Part shown: one piece after another, positions 24,776 to 32,543 of the stretch
Layout of the letters: each line of letters begins with the position of its first letter
Position numbering within the stretch: position 1 is the first letter of the stretch
DNA from: Nocardia sp. CY41
GTDB taxonomy: Bacteria > Actinomycetota > Actinomycetes > Mycobacteriales > Mycobacteriaceae
Length of the DNA stretch: 64,000 nucleotides
NCBI RefSeq assembly: GCF_009829325.1
Contig: NZ_VUOS01000032.1
Span: forward strand, 31,788 to 95,787
Direction of reading: 5' to 3'
The notes under the pieces: generated by a model
Told to the model about the DNA's origin: nothing
Database searches by the model: none
What the model saw: the letters and a program-made list of their open reading frames with translations, nothing else
Program-made: the position numbers and the translations under genes

Positions 24776-25582
24776 ATGCCCAGATTCGCACCCCACCCGG
24801 AGCGCAGGCCCGCGCTCGTCTCCGGCGCCTCCTCCGGGATCGGCGCGGCTACCGCCGTGGCCTTGGCCGAACTCGGCCACCCGGTCGCGCTCGGCGCGCG
24901 CCGGGTCGAACAGTGCGCCGAGCTGGCGGACAAGATCCGCGCCGATGGCGGCGAGGCGTTCGCGCACCGTCTGGACGTCACCGAGCCGGATTCGGTCGAG
25001 GAATTCGTGCGCGCAGCCGAAGAGGCGCTCGGCCCCACCGAGATCCTCGTCTCCAGCGCGGGCGACATCGAGTTCGGGCAGGCGCACGCCATGGATCCGG
25101 AACGGTTCGTGCGCCAGGTGCAGGTCCACCTCGTGGGCGCGCAGCGCCTCGTGCACCGCGTGCTGCCCGGCATGCTGCGCAGGCAACGTGGCGACATCGT
25201 GCTGATCAGCTCGGATTGCGCGCCGGAACCGCGGCCGCGCACCGGCGCCTACAGCGCCGCCAAGGCGGGACTGGAAGCGATGGCCGCGCAGATGCGCATG
25301 GAACTCGAGGGCAGCGGCGTCCGCCTGTCGCTGGTCCGGCCCGGCCCGACCCTGACCGGTATGGGCATGAACTCCACGCCCGAGATCGTCGGCCCGGTCC
25401 TGGAGGACTGGAAGTCCTGGGGATTCGCCAGGCACCCGTACATGCTGCGGGCGAGCGATCTGGCCGCGGCGGTGGTGGCGGTGGTGGCCACGCCGCGGGG
25501 TTCGCACCTGGTGCTGGTCGAAGTGCAACCCGAGGCGCCGATCCGTCCCCTCGTGGACGACGCGGGAACCAACGAACAGTAA
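24776..25582 (+). CDS. short-chain dehydrogenase/reductase beside the ferredoxin
   Basis: 268-residue SDR. Cofactor motif SGASSGIGAATAVALAELG (residue about 15), SSAGDIEFG, catalytic serine in VLISSDCAP, and Tyr/Lys in TGAYSAAKAGLEAMA. The ATG at 24776 has a GTGGAG-type site 10 bp upstream; an open frame starting at 24614 would cross the operator and is rejected. It parallels Rv0765c, which in M. tuberculosis sits beside CYP51 and a 3Fe-4S ferredoxin; here only 9 bp separate it from the ferredoxin gene, so the P450 gene is absent. Divergent from the aldehyde dehydrogenase. Confidence 0.9.
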   Translation: MPRFAPHPERRPALVSGASSGIGAATAVALAELGHPVALGARRVEQCAELADKIRADGGEAFAHRLDVTEPDSVEEFVRAAEEALGPTEILVSSAGDIEFGQAHAMDPERFVRQVQVHLVGAQRLVHRVLPGMLRRQRGDIVLISSDCAPEPRPRTGAYSAAKAGLEAMAAQMRMELEGSGVRLSLVRPGPTLTGMGMNSTPEIVGPVLEDWKSWGFARHPYMLRASDLAAAVVAVVATPRGSHLVLVEVQPEAPIRPLVDDAGTNEQ

Positions 25583-25591
25583 GGAGCGACG

Positions 25592-25789
25592 ATGCGAGTG
25601 CTGGCCGATCTGGAGCTGTGTCAAGGCCATGCCGTATGCCAGGACGAGGCGCCCGAAGCGTTCCGCGTCCCCAAGCGCGGCAAAGTGGAGATCCTCGACG
25701 CCGTAGCCGACCCCGCCGCGCAGGCCGAGGTCCAGCGCGCCGTGCGTTACTGCCCGACCCGGGCGTTGTCCGTCGTCGCCGACGAGTGA
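25592..25789 (+). CDS. 3Fe-4S ferredoxin of the P450-partner type
   Basis: 65-residue ferredoxin with C10-x2-H13-x2-C16 and C54-P55. The position that would be a fourth cysteine ligand is His, the C-x2-X-x2-C-xn-CP pattern found in mycobacterial ferredoxins that serve cytochromes P450. The sequence around VPKRGKVEIL is very close to Rv0763c as I remember it. It would carry single electrons from a ferredoxin reductase to a P450, yet no intact P450 is adjacent; the only candidate in the window is cut by the right edge, 38 kb away. Start ATG with GGAGCG seven bases upstream. Confidence 0.9.
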   Translation: MRVLADLELCQGHAVCQDEAPEAFRVPKRGKVEILDAVADPAAQAEVQRAVRYCPTRALSVVADE

Positions 25790-25854
25790 CCGGAAATCCG
25801 CACCGGCGGCACGGTAGGCAGGGCGGACCGGGGCGAATACGATGAATCCGAAAC

Positions 25855-25868
25855 CGGAACGTGTTCTA
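25855..25868. promoter_or_regulatory. KstR-like box upstream of the GabD2-like gene
   Basis: CGGAACGTGTTCTA fits TnnAACnnGTTnnA except at the first base and has the palindromic core GAAC-GT-GTTC. It lies 56 bp before the next start, within the 135 bp gap after the ferredoxin gene. Confidence 0.4.
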
Positions 25869-25924
25869 ATTCAGTCGCACGGCCCGGCACCTGCGGGGAT
25901 GCCCGACGTCATGGAGAAGATCCG

Positions 25925-27517
25925 ATGAGCACAGCACACACCGAGAAGGCGGCCGGCACGCTGCCCGCCAGGATCACCGCAGAGCTGATCACCCGGCTGA
26001 CCGGTTCGGTCGCCGCCGACGGCAGCGCGGCGCCGTTCGAGATGATCGAGGTCTACACCGGCGCTCCGGTCGGTGCGCTTCCGCAGTCGACCCCGCAGGA
26101 CGTGCTGGCCGCGTGCGCCGCCGCCCGGACGGCGCAGGCCGAGTGGGCCGCGCTGCCGTTGCGGCAACGGCTGCGGGTGTTCGAGCGGCTGCACGAGCTG
26201 ATCCTCGGCGAAGTGGAGACCATCGCCGATCTCATCCAGATCGGGTGCGGCAAAACCCGCCGGATGGCCGTCGAGGAATCCTGCGACGTGCCCATGGTGA
26301 TCAGCCACTACCTCAAGACCGCGCGCCGGGTGCTGCGGCCGAAACGGCGGGGCGGGCCGATGCCGCTGCTGACCACGTCGACCGAACAGCACCGCCCCAA
26401 AGGGCTCGTCGCCGTGATCGCCCCGTGGAACTTCCCCTTCGCCATCGCCCTGTCCGACGCCATGCCCGCGCTGATGGCGGGCAACGGCGTCGTGCTGAAG
26501 CCCGACAACAAGACCGCGCTGTGCGTGCTGTTCGGCGTCGAGTTGCTGCACCGGGCCGGATTGCCCCGCGGGCTGGTCCAGGTGGTGTGCGGTGCGGGAC
26601 CCGATATCGGCCCGACCGTGATCGACAACGTCGATTACGTCATGTTCACCGGCTCGACCGCCACCGGCCGGATCGTCGGCGAGCAGGCAGGCCGCAACCT
26701 CATCGGGTGCAGCCTCGAACTGGGCGGCAAGAATCCGATGATCGTGCTCGCCGACGCGAACCTGGACGAGGTGATTCCCGGCGCGGTGTTCGCGGCGTTC
26801 GCCAACTCGGGGCAGGCGTGCATGCACATCGAACGGATCTATGTGCACCGCTCCATCCACGACGAGTTCCTGCGCCGGTTGGTCGCCGCGGCGGCGGAGT
26901 TGAACGGAAAGATCGGCGGCACCTACGATTACGTGCCCGAATTCGGGTCCCTCGTCTCCCCGCAACAGCTGGAGCGGGTCGCCGCCCATGTCGAGGACGC
27001 GCGGTCCAAGGGAGCCACCGTGCACGTGGGCGGGCAGGCGCGCCCCGATGTCGGTCCGGCGTTCTACGAGGCCACCGTGCTCACCGGCGTGACTGCGGAG
27101 ATGACCCATGCGACGCTGGAGACCTTCGGCCCGGTCGTCACCGTGTACCCGTTCGACGACGAGCAGGAGGCGGTGCGCCTGGCCAACGCCACCGACTACG
27201 GCTTGAACGCCAGCGTGTGGACCCGCGACCTGGCGCACGGCGAGCGCATCGCCGCACAGTTGCAGGCGGGCAACATCAACGTCAACGACGGTTTCGTCGC
27301 GACATACGCCGCCAAGGGCACGCCCTCCGGCGGCGTGAAGCAGTCCGGTGTCGGCACCCGGCACGGCGACCAGGGCCTGCTGAAGTACACCGACACGGTG
27401 AACGTCGGCGTGCTCAAGAAGCAGGTACTCGCCGCACGCGCGGGCCAGCCCTACGACAAGCAGCTGAAGATGACCTTGACGTCGCTGCGGCTGATGCGCC
27501 GCACCAGGTTGCGCTGA
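25925..27517 (+). CDS. aldehyde dehydrogenase, succinate-semialdehyde dehydrogenase (GabD2)-like
   Basis: 530 residues, the length of the GabD2 branch. Cofactor region GLVAVIAPWNFPFAIALSDA (about 160), general base in CSLELGGKNPMIVLAD (about 265), nucleophile in FANSGQACMHIERIYVH (about 300), and the C-terminal GGVKQSGVGTRHGDQGLLKY. It oxidises an aldehyde, in the nearest characterised relatives succinic semialdehyde, to the acid with NADP. The long C-terminal tail after the catalytic domain is rich in Arg/Leu. It has its own promoter region with a KstR-like box. Regulation with the upstream ferredoxin gene is possible. Confidence 0.9.
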   Translation: MSTAHTEKAAGTLPARITAELITRLTGSVAADGSAAPFEMIEVYTGAPVGALPQSTPQDVLAACAAARTAQAEWAALPLRQRLRVFERLHELILGEVETIADLIQIGCGKTRRMAVEESCDVPMVISHYLKTARRVLRPKRRGGPMPLLTTSTEQHRPKGLVAVIAPWNFPFAIALSDAMPALMAGNGVVLKPDNKTALCVLFGVELLHRAGLPRGLVQVVCGAGPDIGPTVIDNVDYVMFTGSTATGRIVGEQAGRNLIGCSLELGGKNPMIVLADANLDEVIPGAVFAAFANSGQACMHIERIYVHRSIHDEFLRRLVAAAAELNGKIGGTYDYVPEFGSLVSPQQLERVAAHVEDARSKGATVHVGGQARPDVGPAFYEATVLTGVTAEMTHATLETFGPVVTVYPFDDEQEAVRLANATDYGLNASVWTRDLAHGERIAAQLQAGNINVNDGFVATYAAKGTPSGGVKQSGVGTRHGDQGLLKYTDTVNVGVLKKQVLAARAGQPYDKQLKMTLTSLRLMRRTRLR

Positions 27518-27614
27518 GCACGGGGTCCCACCCTCGACCGACGACGGTCACCGCCCGGGCCGATCCGGTAGCGTGGCCGCCGGGGTGGATCCACGGAATC
27601 GAGAACGGATACCT

Positions 27615-28100
27615 ATGAGCCTTCGAGAAGTTCCGCTGCGCACGCTGTCCGGCGAGCCGACGACATTGGGTGACCTCGTCGGCGACCGCGCCGTCCTGCT
27701 GGTCAACGTGGCCTCGAAATGCGGACTGACGCCGCAGTACTCCGGGCTGGTCGAATTGCACGAGTCCTTCGGCCCGCGCGGTTTCAGCGTGGTCGGCGTG
27801 CCGTGCAACCAGTTCATGGGCCAGGAACCGGGCACCGCCGAGGAAATCCAGCAATTCTGTGCCACCACCTACGGCGTGGATTTCCCCTTGCTGGAGAAGA
27901 CCGACGTCAACGGCGACCAGCGCCACGCCCTCTACCAGCACCTGGTGGAAACCCCCGACGCCGAAGGCAGCGCGGGCGACATCCAATGGAACTTCGAGAA
28001 GTTCCTCATCGACCGCGACGGCAAGGTCGCGGGCCGCTTCCGCCCACGCACCACCCCCGACGCGCCGGAATTGGTCGCCGCCATCGAATCCGTCCTCTGA
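27615..28100 (+). CDS. glutathione peroxidase-family thiol peroxidase
   Basis: 161-residue cysteine-type GPx. The peroxidatic cysteine is in NVASKCGLTPQYSGL (residue about 36), the tetrad glutamine in VPCNQFMGQEPG, and the tryptophan in IQWNFEKFLID. Actinobacterial members use thioredoxin or mycothiol-linked reductants rather than glutathione (family knowledge). It reduces hydrogen or lipid peroxides in the cytosol. ATG start; the frame is open for 14 more codons upstream but that region lies in the intergenic space. A strong terminator follows 25 bp after the stop. Confidence 0.92.
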   Translation: MSLREVPLRTLSGEPTTLGDLVGDRAVLLVNVASKCGLTPQYSGLVELHESFGPRGFSVVGVPCNQFMGQEPGTAEEIQQFCATTYGVDFPLLEKTDVNGDQRHALYQHLVETPDAEGSAGDIQWNFEKFLIDRDGKVAGRFRPRTTPDAPELVAAIESVL

Positions 28101-28124
28101 GGTAGTCACGAACGAACAGCCGGG

Positions 28125-28149
28125 GCCGCCGTCCGCTCGAGACGGCGGC
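28125..28149 (+). terminator. rho-independent terminator after the glutathione peroxidase gene
   Basis: Perfect 9-bp stem, GCCGCCGTC (28125-28133) with GACGGCGGC (28141-28149), 7-nt loop, followed by TTTGTT. It lies 24 bp after the stop codon. Confidence 0.8.
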
Positions 28150-28204
28150 TTTGTTCAGCGGCGAGTGCCGGCAACGAACCTCGTCATTTGATCGCCAAGT
28201 GGTT

Positions 28205-28259
28205 GAGTGGCACATCGCTGCGGCGAATTGCGAGTAAGCCTCTCGATGGTGTGCCACTC
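28205..28259. repeat. 10-bp inverted repeat with a 35-nt loop
   Basis: GAGTGGCACA (28205-28214) pairs with TGTGCCACTC (28250-28259). It sits between the converging peroxidase and monooxygenase genes and could end transcription from the right, although no T-run is seen on that strand. Confidence 0.5.
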
Positions 28260-28268
28260 GCGGGATCG

Positions 28269-29633
28269 TCAGGAGCGGCGGGTGAGGGGCTCGCGGAGTT
28301 CGAGGTGCTCGCGCAGGGTGGCGCCGGTGTACTCGGTGCGGTAGACGCCGCGTTCCTGGAGTTCGGGGACGAGCCAGTCCACGATCTCGTCGAGGCCGGT
28401 CGGGACCAGGTACGGGGAGATGTTGAAACCGTCGCTCGCGCCGTGGCGGACCCAGCGGGCCAGTTCGTCGGCGACCCGTGCGGGGGTGCCGGCGAAGCCG
28501 GAGCGTTCGGTGGAAGCGATCACCACTTCCCGGAGGGAGAGATTCTCCGCCTCGGCCCTGGCGCGCCAGTCGCGGGCGATGGCTGCCGGGTCTTGGCCGG
28601 CGCGCGGTGCGCCACGGGTTTCCGAGATCGGGCGGGGCTGCGGGTCGTCCGCGGGCAGGGGGCCGTCCGGGTCGAGCCCGGACAGGTCCCGGCCCCAGAT
28701 CTGCCCGGCCAGCGACAGCGCGGTCTGGCCGGTGTACTGGCCGTTCTTCACCCAGCGCACCTTCTCCTCGACCTCGGATTCCTTCTCCGCGAGGATGATC
28801 TGCGTGCCGGGCAGGATCCGGATGTCGTCCTCCGGGCGGCCCGCGGCGCGCAGACGTGCGCGGATGTCGGTCGCGAAGGCGAGCGCGTCGTCGAAATGCG
28901 TCCCGTGCCGGGAGAAGATGACATCGGCGTGCGCCGCGGCGAAGTCGCGACCTGCCGGTGAATCGCCCGCCTGGAAGATCACCGGATGCCCTTGCGCGCT
29001 GCGCGGCAGCGTGGGGCTGATGCGGACGTCGAAGTGCGGACCGGTGCGCACGACCGGGTGGATCGCCTCGGCGCTCGCCCACGCCGGGCTCTGCTGCGAC
29101 GTCGCGATCGCACCGTCGTCCCAGGCATCCCAGATCGCCCGCACCGTCGCGACGAACTCCGCGGCGCGCTCGTACCGCAACGCATGGTCGAGGAATCCGC
29201 CGCGACGGAAATTCGCTCCGGTCCAGGCGTTGTCGGTGGTGACCGCGTTCCAGCCCGCGCGACCGCCGGACAGCACATCCAGGCTGCCCAGTTTGCGCGC
29301 CAGGTCCGCGGGCTCGTTGTAGGTGGTGTTCTGGGTCGCGACCAGGCCGATGTGCCGGGTGATGCCCGCCAGTGCGGCGAGCTGGGTGATGGCGTCGGGG
29401 CGACCGGCGATGTCCAGTTCCAGGATCGCGCCGTCCTGCTCGCGCAGCCGCAGGCCCTCGCCGAGGAAGAACGCGTCGAACAGCCCGCGCTCGGCGGTCA
29501 GCGCCACCCTGCGGAAGGTCTCGAAGTCGATCTGCGAGCCGCCGGCCGGGTCGGACCAGATCGTGGTGTGGTTCACGCCCTGGAAGAAGACGCCGAAGTG
29601 GACCTGGGCGTCGGGACGCGGGAAGTCGGTCAC
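28269..29633 (-). CDS. luciferase-like FMN-dependent monooxygenase (NtaA/SnaA/DszA type)
   Basis: About 454 residues of the bacterial luciferase-like superfamily, long branch (nitrilotriacetate, pristinamycin or dibenzothiophene monooxygenases). Typical blocks are HFGVFFQGVNHTTIW at the N-terminus, AERGLFDAFFLGEGL, LSGGRAGWNAVTT, GHPVIFQAGDSPAGRDFAA and GTPARVADELARW. It would use reduced FMN and oxygen to oxidise a C-S, C-N or Baeyer-Villiger-type substrate. The ATG at 29642 touches its GGAG directly, so GTG at 29633, nine bases from GGAG, is the preferred start. 20 bp after the companion gene. Confidence 0.87.
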   Translation of the reverse strand: MTDFPRPDAQVHFGVFFQGVNHTTIWSDPAGGSQIDFETFRRVALTAERGLFDAFFLGEGLRLREQDGAILELDIAGRPDAITQLAALAGITRHIGLVATQNTTYNEPADLARKLGSLDVLSGGRAGWNAVTTDNAWTGANFRRGGFLDHALRYERAAEFVATVRAIWDAWDDGAIATSQQSPAWASAEAIHPVVRTGPHFDVRISPTLPRSAQGHPVIFQAGDSPAGRDFAAAHADVIFSRHGTHFDDALAFATDIRARLRAAGRPEDDIRILPGTQIILAEKESEVEEKVRWVKNGQYTGQTALSLAGQIWGRDLSGLDPDGPLPADDPQPRPISETRGAPRAGQDPAAIARDWRARAEAENLSLREVVIASTERSGFAGTPARVADELARWVRHGASDGFNISPYLVPTGLDEIVDWLVPELQERGVYRTEYTGATLREHLELREPLTRRS

Positions 29634-29652
29634 GGAAACCATCTCCTGACGA

Positions 29653-30699
29653 TCAGTGCGTGGTCGCGTAGCGGTTGGCGGGACGGGGCAAGCCGAGGTT
29701 TGCGCGCAGGGTCGAACCGGGAACCGGGCGGTGCGCGACCCCGATGCGCAACAAGGCGGGCACGACCTCGCGCGCGAGCACTGGCAGGTCCTCATCGATC
29801 ACGGCCAAGTGCAGCCGCACTCCGTCCAGGTGGGTGCTGAGTTCGGTCAGCAGAGCGGTCAGTTCCCGCGCCGAACCGGAGAACGGGAGTCGGCCGGAGG
29901 AGTCGGCGGCGGCGCCGAATCGCTGCGCGGCAGGGACACCGGAGACGTCCAAGGTGACCTCGACCTCGGCGAAGACCAGCGCATCACCCGTCGCGCGCAC
30001 CGCGGTCCCGGCCTCGACCGCCGCCGCGACGGAATCGGCGGCGACGAACCGGACGTCGACCTCCCCTTCCGCGCCGAACACCACCGGTTGGCCCTGGGGC
30101 GGTCGCGGCACGATGGCCGGTCCCTTCACCGCGAAGGTCTCGCCCTCGAAGTCGATGTAGTGCAGTTTGGTGCGGTCCAGGAAACGGCCGCTGGGGTAAT
30201 CGCGGATGACCGCGTCGTCCTCCCAGGAATCCCAGAGGCGACGAGCCACCTCGATCGAATCCCGTTGCTCACGACCCAGTTCGGCGTCTCCAGCGATCGG
30301 TGTACGCCCCCAGGCGGCGGCGGCTCGCGCGTCGTCGACCCGCTCGGCGATCCAGCCGGCCCGCCCGCGCGAGGCGTAGTCCAGCGACGCCACCTGCGAC
30401 GCCGTGTGGAACGGTTCGGCGTAGGTGGTGGCGACGGTGGGCACCAGCCCGATCGTGCTGGTGGTGGCCGCCACGAACGACGCCCGGGTCACCGCGTCGA
30501 TGCGGCCGGGTATCTCGTGTCCCGGCAGGATCGAGTCGGCGAAAGTGGCCAGGGTGAATCCGGCGTTCTCGGCGGCGGCCACCCGCCTGCGCACGGTGTC
30601 GCCGGTGAGCAGGCGGTCTGGCGCGTGCGCCGCCCGCCGCCACGCCTCGGGACGGAATCCCTCCCCGTCGAGCTCCACGCCGAGCGCGAAAATACCCAT
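29653..30699 (-). CDS. luciferase-like monooxygenase, companion
   Basis: 348-residue protein of the same superfamily, more diverged. AAENAGFTLATFADSILPG, TSTIGLVPTVATTYAEPFHT, LDYASRGRAGWIAERVDD and GQPVVFGAEGEVDVRFVAAD match the luciferase-like TIM-barrel pattern. Substrate unknown. Upstream gene of a two-gene minus-strand unit with the 454-residue enzyme, suggesting a pair that acts on related sulfur or nitrogen compounds. No flavin reductase is adjacent; the FMN reductase at 46.4 kb is distant. Confidence 0.82.
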   Translation of the reverse strand: MGIFALGVELDGEGFRPEAWRRAAHAPDRLLTGDTVRRRVAAAENAGFTLATFADSILPGHEIPGRIDAVTRASFVAATTSTIGLVPTVATTYAEPFHTASQVASLDYASRGRAGWIAERVDDARAAAAWGRTPIAGDAELGREQRDSIEVARRLWDSWEDDAVIRDYPSGRFLDRTKLHYIDFEGETFAVKGPAIVPRPPQGQPVVFGAEGEVDVRFVAADSVAAAVEAGTAVRATGDALVFAEVEVTLDVSGVPAAQRFGAAADSSGRLPFSGSARELTALLTELSTHLDGVRLHLAVIDEDLPVLAREVVPALLRIGVAHRPVPGSTLRANLGLPRPANRYATTH

Positions 30700-30737
30700 C
30701 CCGCACCTTCTTCATTCCGCGAACCATGCGCGACGAG

Positions 30738-30776
30738 CGGTGGCCCGAGCCTGGCACGATCCGGCTCGGGCCACCG
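30738..30776. terminator. 14-bp perfect stem-loop between exporter and monooxygenase genes
   Basis: CGGTGGCCCGAGCC (30738-30751) pairs perfectly with 30763-30776 around an 11-nt loop. It lies 92 bp after the exporter stop and 39 bp before the monooxygenase start. There is no T-run, so it may be an L-shaped terminator or a leader structure. Confidence 0.55.
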
Positions 30777-30867
30777 GTGGCGCACCCTTGGCGAGCATGC
30801 GCGGCGGGGTGGCGATACGCGATGGTTTGCGTCGCGATGATCCGAAGGTTGTCGAATGGCAGGCGAA

Positions 30868-32319
30868 CTATCGCGCGGCGCGAGCCGCGAAGGCCGCGGC
30901 CACGAGAACCGTGACACCCTCGGCGATCGCAGTGCCGCCGAGGGCGTGCGCCGCGCTGGTCACCGTGCTGCCCGCCAGTCCCAGAAACAGCGACCCGAAG
31001 GTGGCGATCCCGACCACGATGCCGAGTTGCACGTTGGTCACCAGGATGCCGCTGGCGTCGGCCGCCAGGGTCATCGGGACCTTGGCCAGCGTGCGGGTCA
31101 TGAGCGGACTGAAGGCAATGCCGTTGCCCGCGCCGCACAGACCGAGCAGTGTCAGGGCGAGCGGCCCGATCTCGGCGCCGTCGCGCAGCAGTGCGCCGAG
31201 GGCGACCATGCTCACCGCACCGAGCACGAGCCCGAGCGGGATCATCGTCGCGTGGCACCGAGCCGGGACGCGCTCCCAGTTCAGGCTGGCGACGGCGAAG
31301 GCCACCCCGAGCGGAACGAACAGCAGGCCCGCGTGCAACGCGCTGTAGCCCAGCGTGCTCTGCAGATGGATCGCCATGACGAACATCCAGCCGCCGAAGG
31401 TCGCCATGATCACGAACAGCGCGACCGCGGCGGGGACCAGGCCGGGCGCGGTGAGCACCGGCCGCGCGAAGAGGGGTTCGCCGCCACGGGAAGCGACGAT
31501 CCGTTCGATCGCCACGAACGATGCGAAGCCGAGCACGCTGAAGGCCAACGCGACCCACGACCACAACGGCCAATCCAGCTCCCGTCCGAGCACCAGCGGC
31601 AGCACCAGCAGCAACACCGACGCGGTGAGGGTGGCCAGTCCCGGCAGGTCGAGCTTGCGCTCGAGGCGCTGGGTCGAGGACGGCAGGATGCGCGGCGCGG
31701 TGATGAGCAGCGCGAGCCCGATCGGCACGTTCACCAGGAACACCCCGCGCCAGCCGCTGCCGAACAGATCGGCGTTGACGATCAGGCCGCCCAGCACCTG
31801 CCCGGCGACCATGCCGCCGGAGATGATCGCCGAGTAGACGCTCAGGGCCCGCGCGCGGGCGTCGCCGGTGAACGTGCGCTGGATCAGCGTCATGATCTGC
31901 GGCACCATCGCCGCCGCGCCGACGCCTTGGGCGAATCGGAAGACGATCAGCGCGGTCTCGTTCCAGGCCAGACCGCAGGCCAGCGAGGCCACGGTGAACA
32001 GCGCCAGCCCGGCGACGAACGCGCGCCGCTGGGTGAATCGGTCACCGAGCCGTGCGCCGGTGACCAGCAGGACGGCATAGGCGATGACGTACCCGGCGAC
32101 GATCAGCTGCAGGGCCGCACCGCTGGTGTGCAGCGAACCCCGGATGGAGGGGATCGCGACGTTGACGATGGAGGAGTCGAGCACCGCCATGAACTGGCCG
32201 GTGAGGATGACGATGAGGACGGCGAGTGAACGCCGCGCTCCCAGCGCGGCGGGCGGAGCGGCCGGGGCGGCGGCGGGCGTCGGTGCCGCCGCCGGACCCG
32301 GCGATATGGTCTGTGTCAT
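30868..32319 (-). CDS. MFS drug/solute exporter, DHA2 (14-helix) family
   Basis: 483 residues with about 14 hydrophobic segments after a 30-residue Ala/Pro-rich N-terminus. The DHA2 motif C-like LDSSIVNVAIPSIRGSLHTS follows helix 1, VTGARLGDRFTQRRAFVAGL is motif A, and the central GWRGVFLVNVPIGLALLI is typical. Proton-driven export of hydrophobic compounds is the family role. ATG at 32319 gives a normal N-terminus; the frame extends upstream into the car promoter region and is rejected there. An imperfect palindrome (32346-32378) lies in its promoter region. Divergent from car, so it may export car-related acids or aldehydes (inference). Confidence 0.9.
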   Translation of the reverse strand: MTQTISPGPAAAPTPAAAPAAPPAALGARRSLAVLIVILTGQFMAVLDSSIVNVAIPSIRGSLHTSGAALQLIVAGYVIAYAVLLVTGARLGDRFTQRRAFVAGLALFTVASLACGLAWNETALIVFRFAQGVGAAAMVPQIMTLIQRTFTGDARARALSVYSAIISGGMVAGQVLGGLIVNADLFGSGWRGVFLVNVPIGLALLITAPRILPSSTQRLERKLDLPGLATLTASVLLLVLPLVLGRELDWPLWSWVALAFSVLGFASFVAIERIVASRGGEPLFARPVLTAPGLVPAAVALFVIMATFGGWMFVMAIHLQSTLGYSALHAGLLFVPLGVAFAVASLNWERVPARCHATMIPLGLVLGAVSMVALGALLRDGAEIGPLALTLLGLCGAGNGIAFSPLMTRTLAKVPMTLAADASGILVTNVQLGIVVGIATFGSLFLGLAGSTVTSAAHALGGTAIAEGVTVLVAAAFAARAAR

Positions 32320-32345
32320 GCACCGAGAATGCGGTGCGCCGGGCA

Positions 32346-32378
32346 CCGGTAACAGGAGCCCGATGACACTGGTACCGG
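32346..32378. promoter_or_regulatory. imperfect inverted repeat upstream of the exporter gene
   Basis: CCGGTAACAG (32346-32355) and CTGGTACCGG (32369-32378) match at 9 of 10 positions over a 13-bp spacer. The centre-to-centre distance is about two helical turns, suiting a dimeric regulator. Confidence 0.35.
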
Positions 32379-32439
32379 CAGCACCAGGCTGAGCGTGTCC
32401 CGCAAGGGAATTCCGGAACCTTTGGGACATTTCCGGCAT

Positions 32440-32455
32440 TGTGTCCAGTGTCACA
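32440..32455. promoter_or_regulatory. CRP-like site upstream of car
   Basis: TGTGTCCAGTGTCACA matches TGTGA-N6-TCACA with one mismatch. It lies 89 bp before the car start and 121 bp before the divergent exporter start, suitable for activation or repression of either. Confidence 0.5.
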
Positions 32456-32543
32456 GACGCATGCGGCGGCTATCACCTGACCGAAGTGCTTAGGCGAGCT
32501 AACGTGTTTGGGGAAGCGCGTTCCCGGGCCAAAGGAGGTCGTC

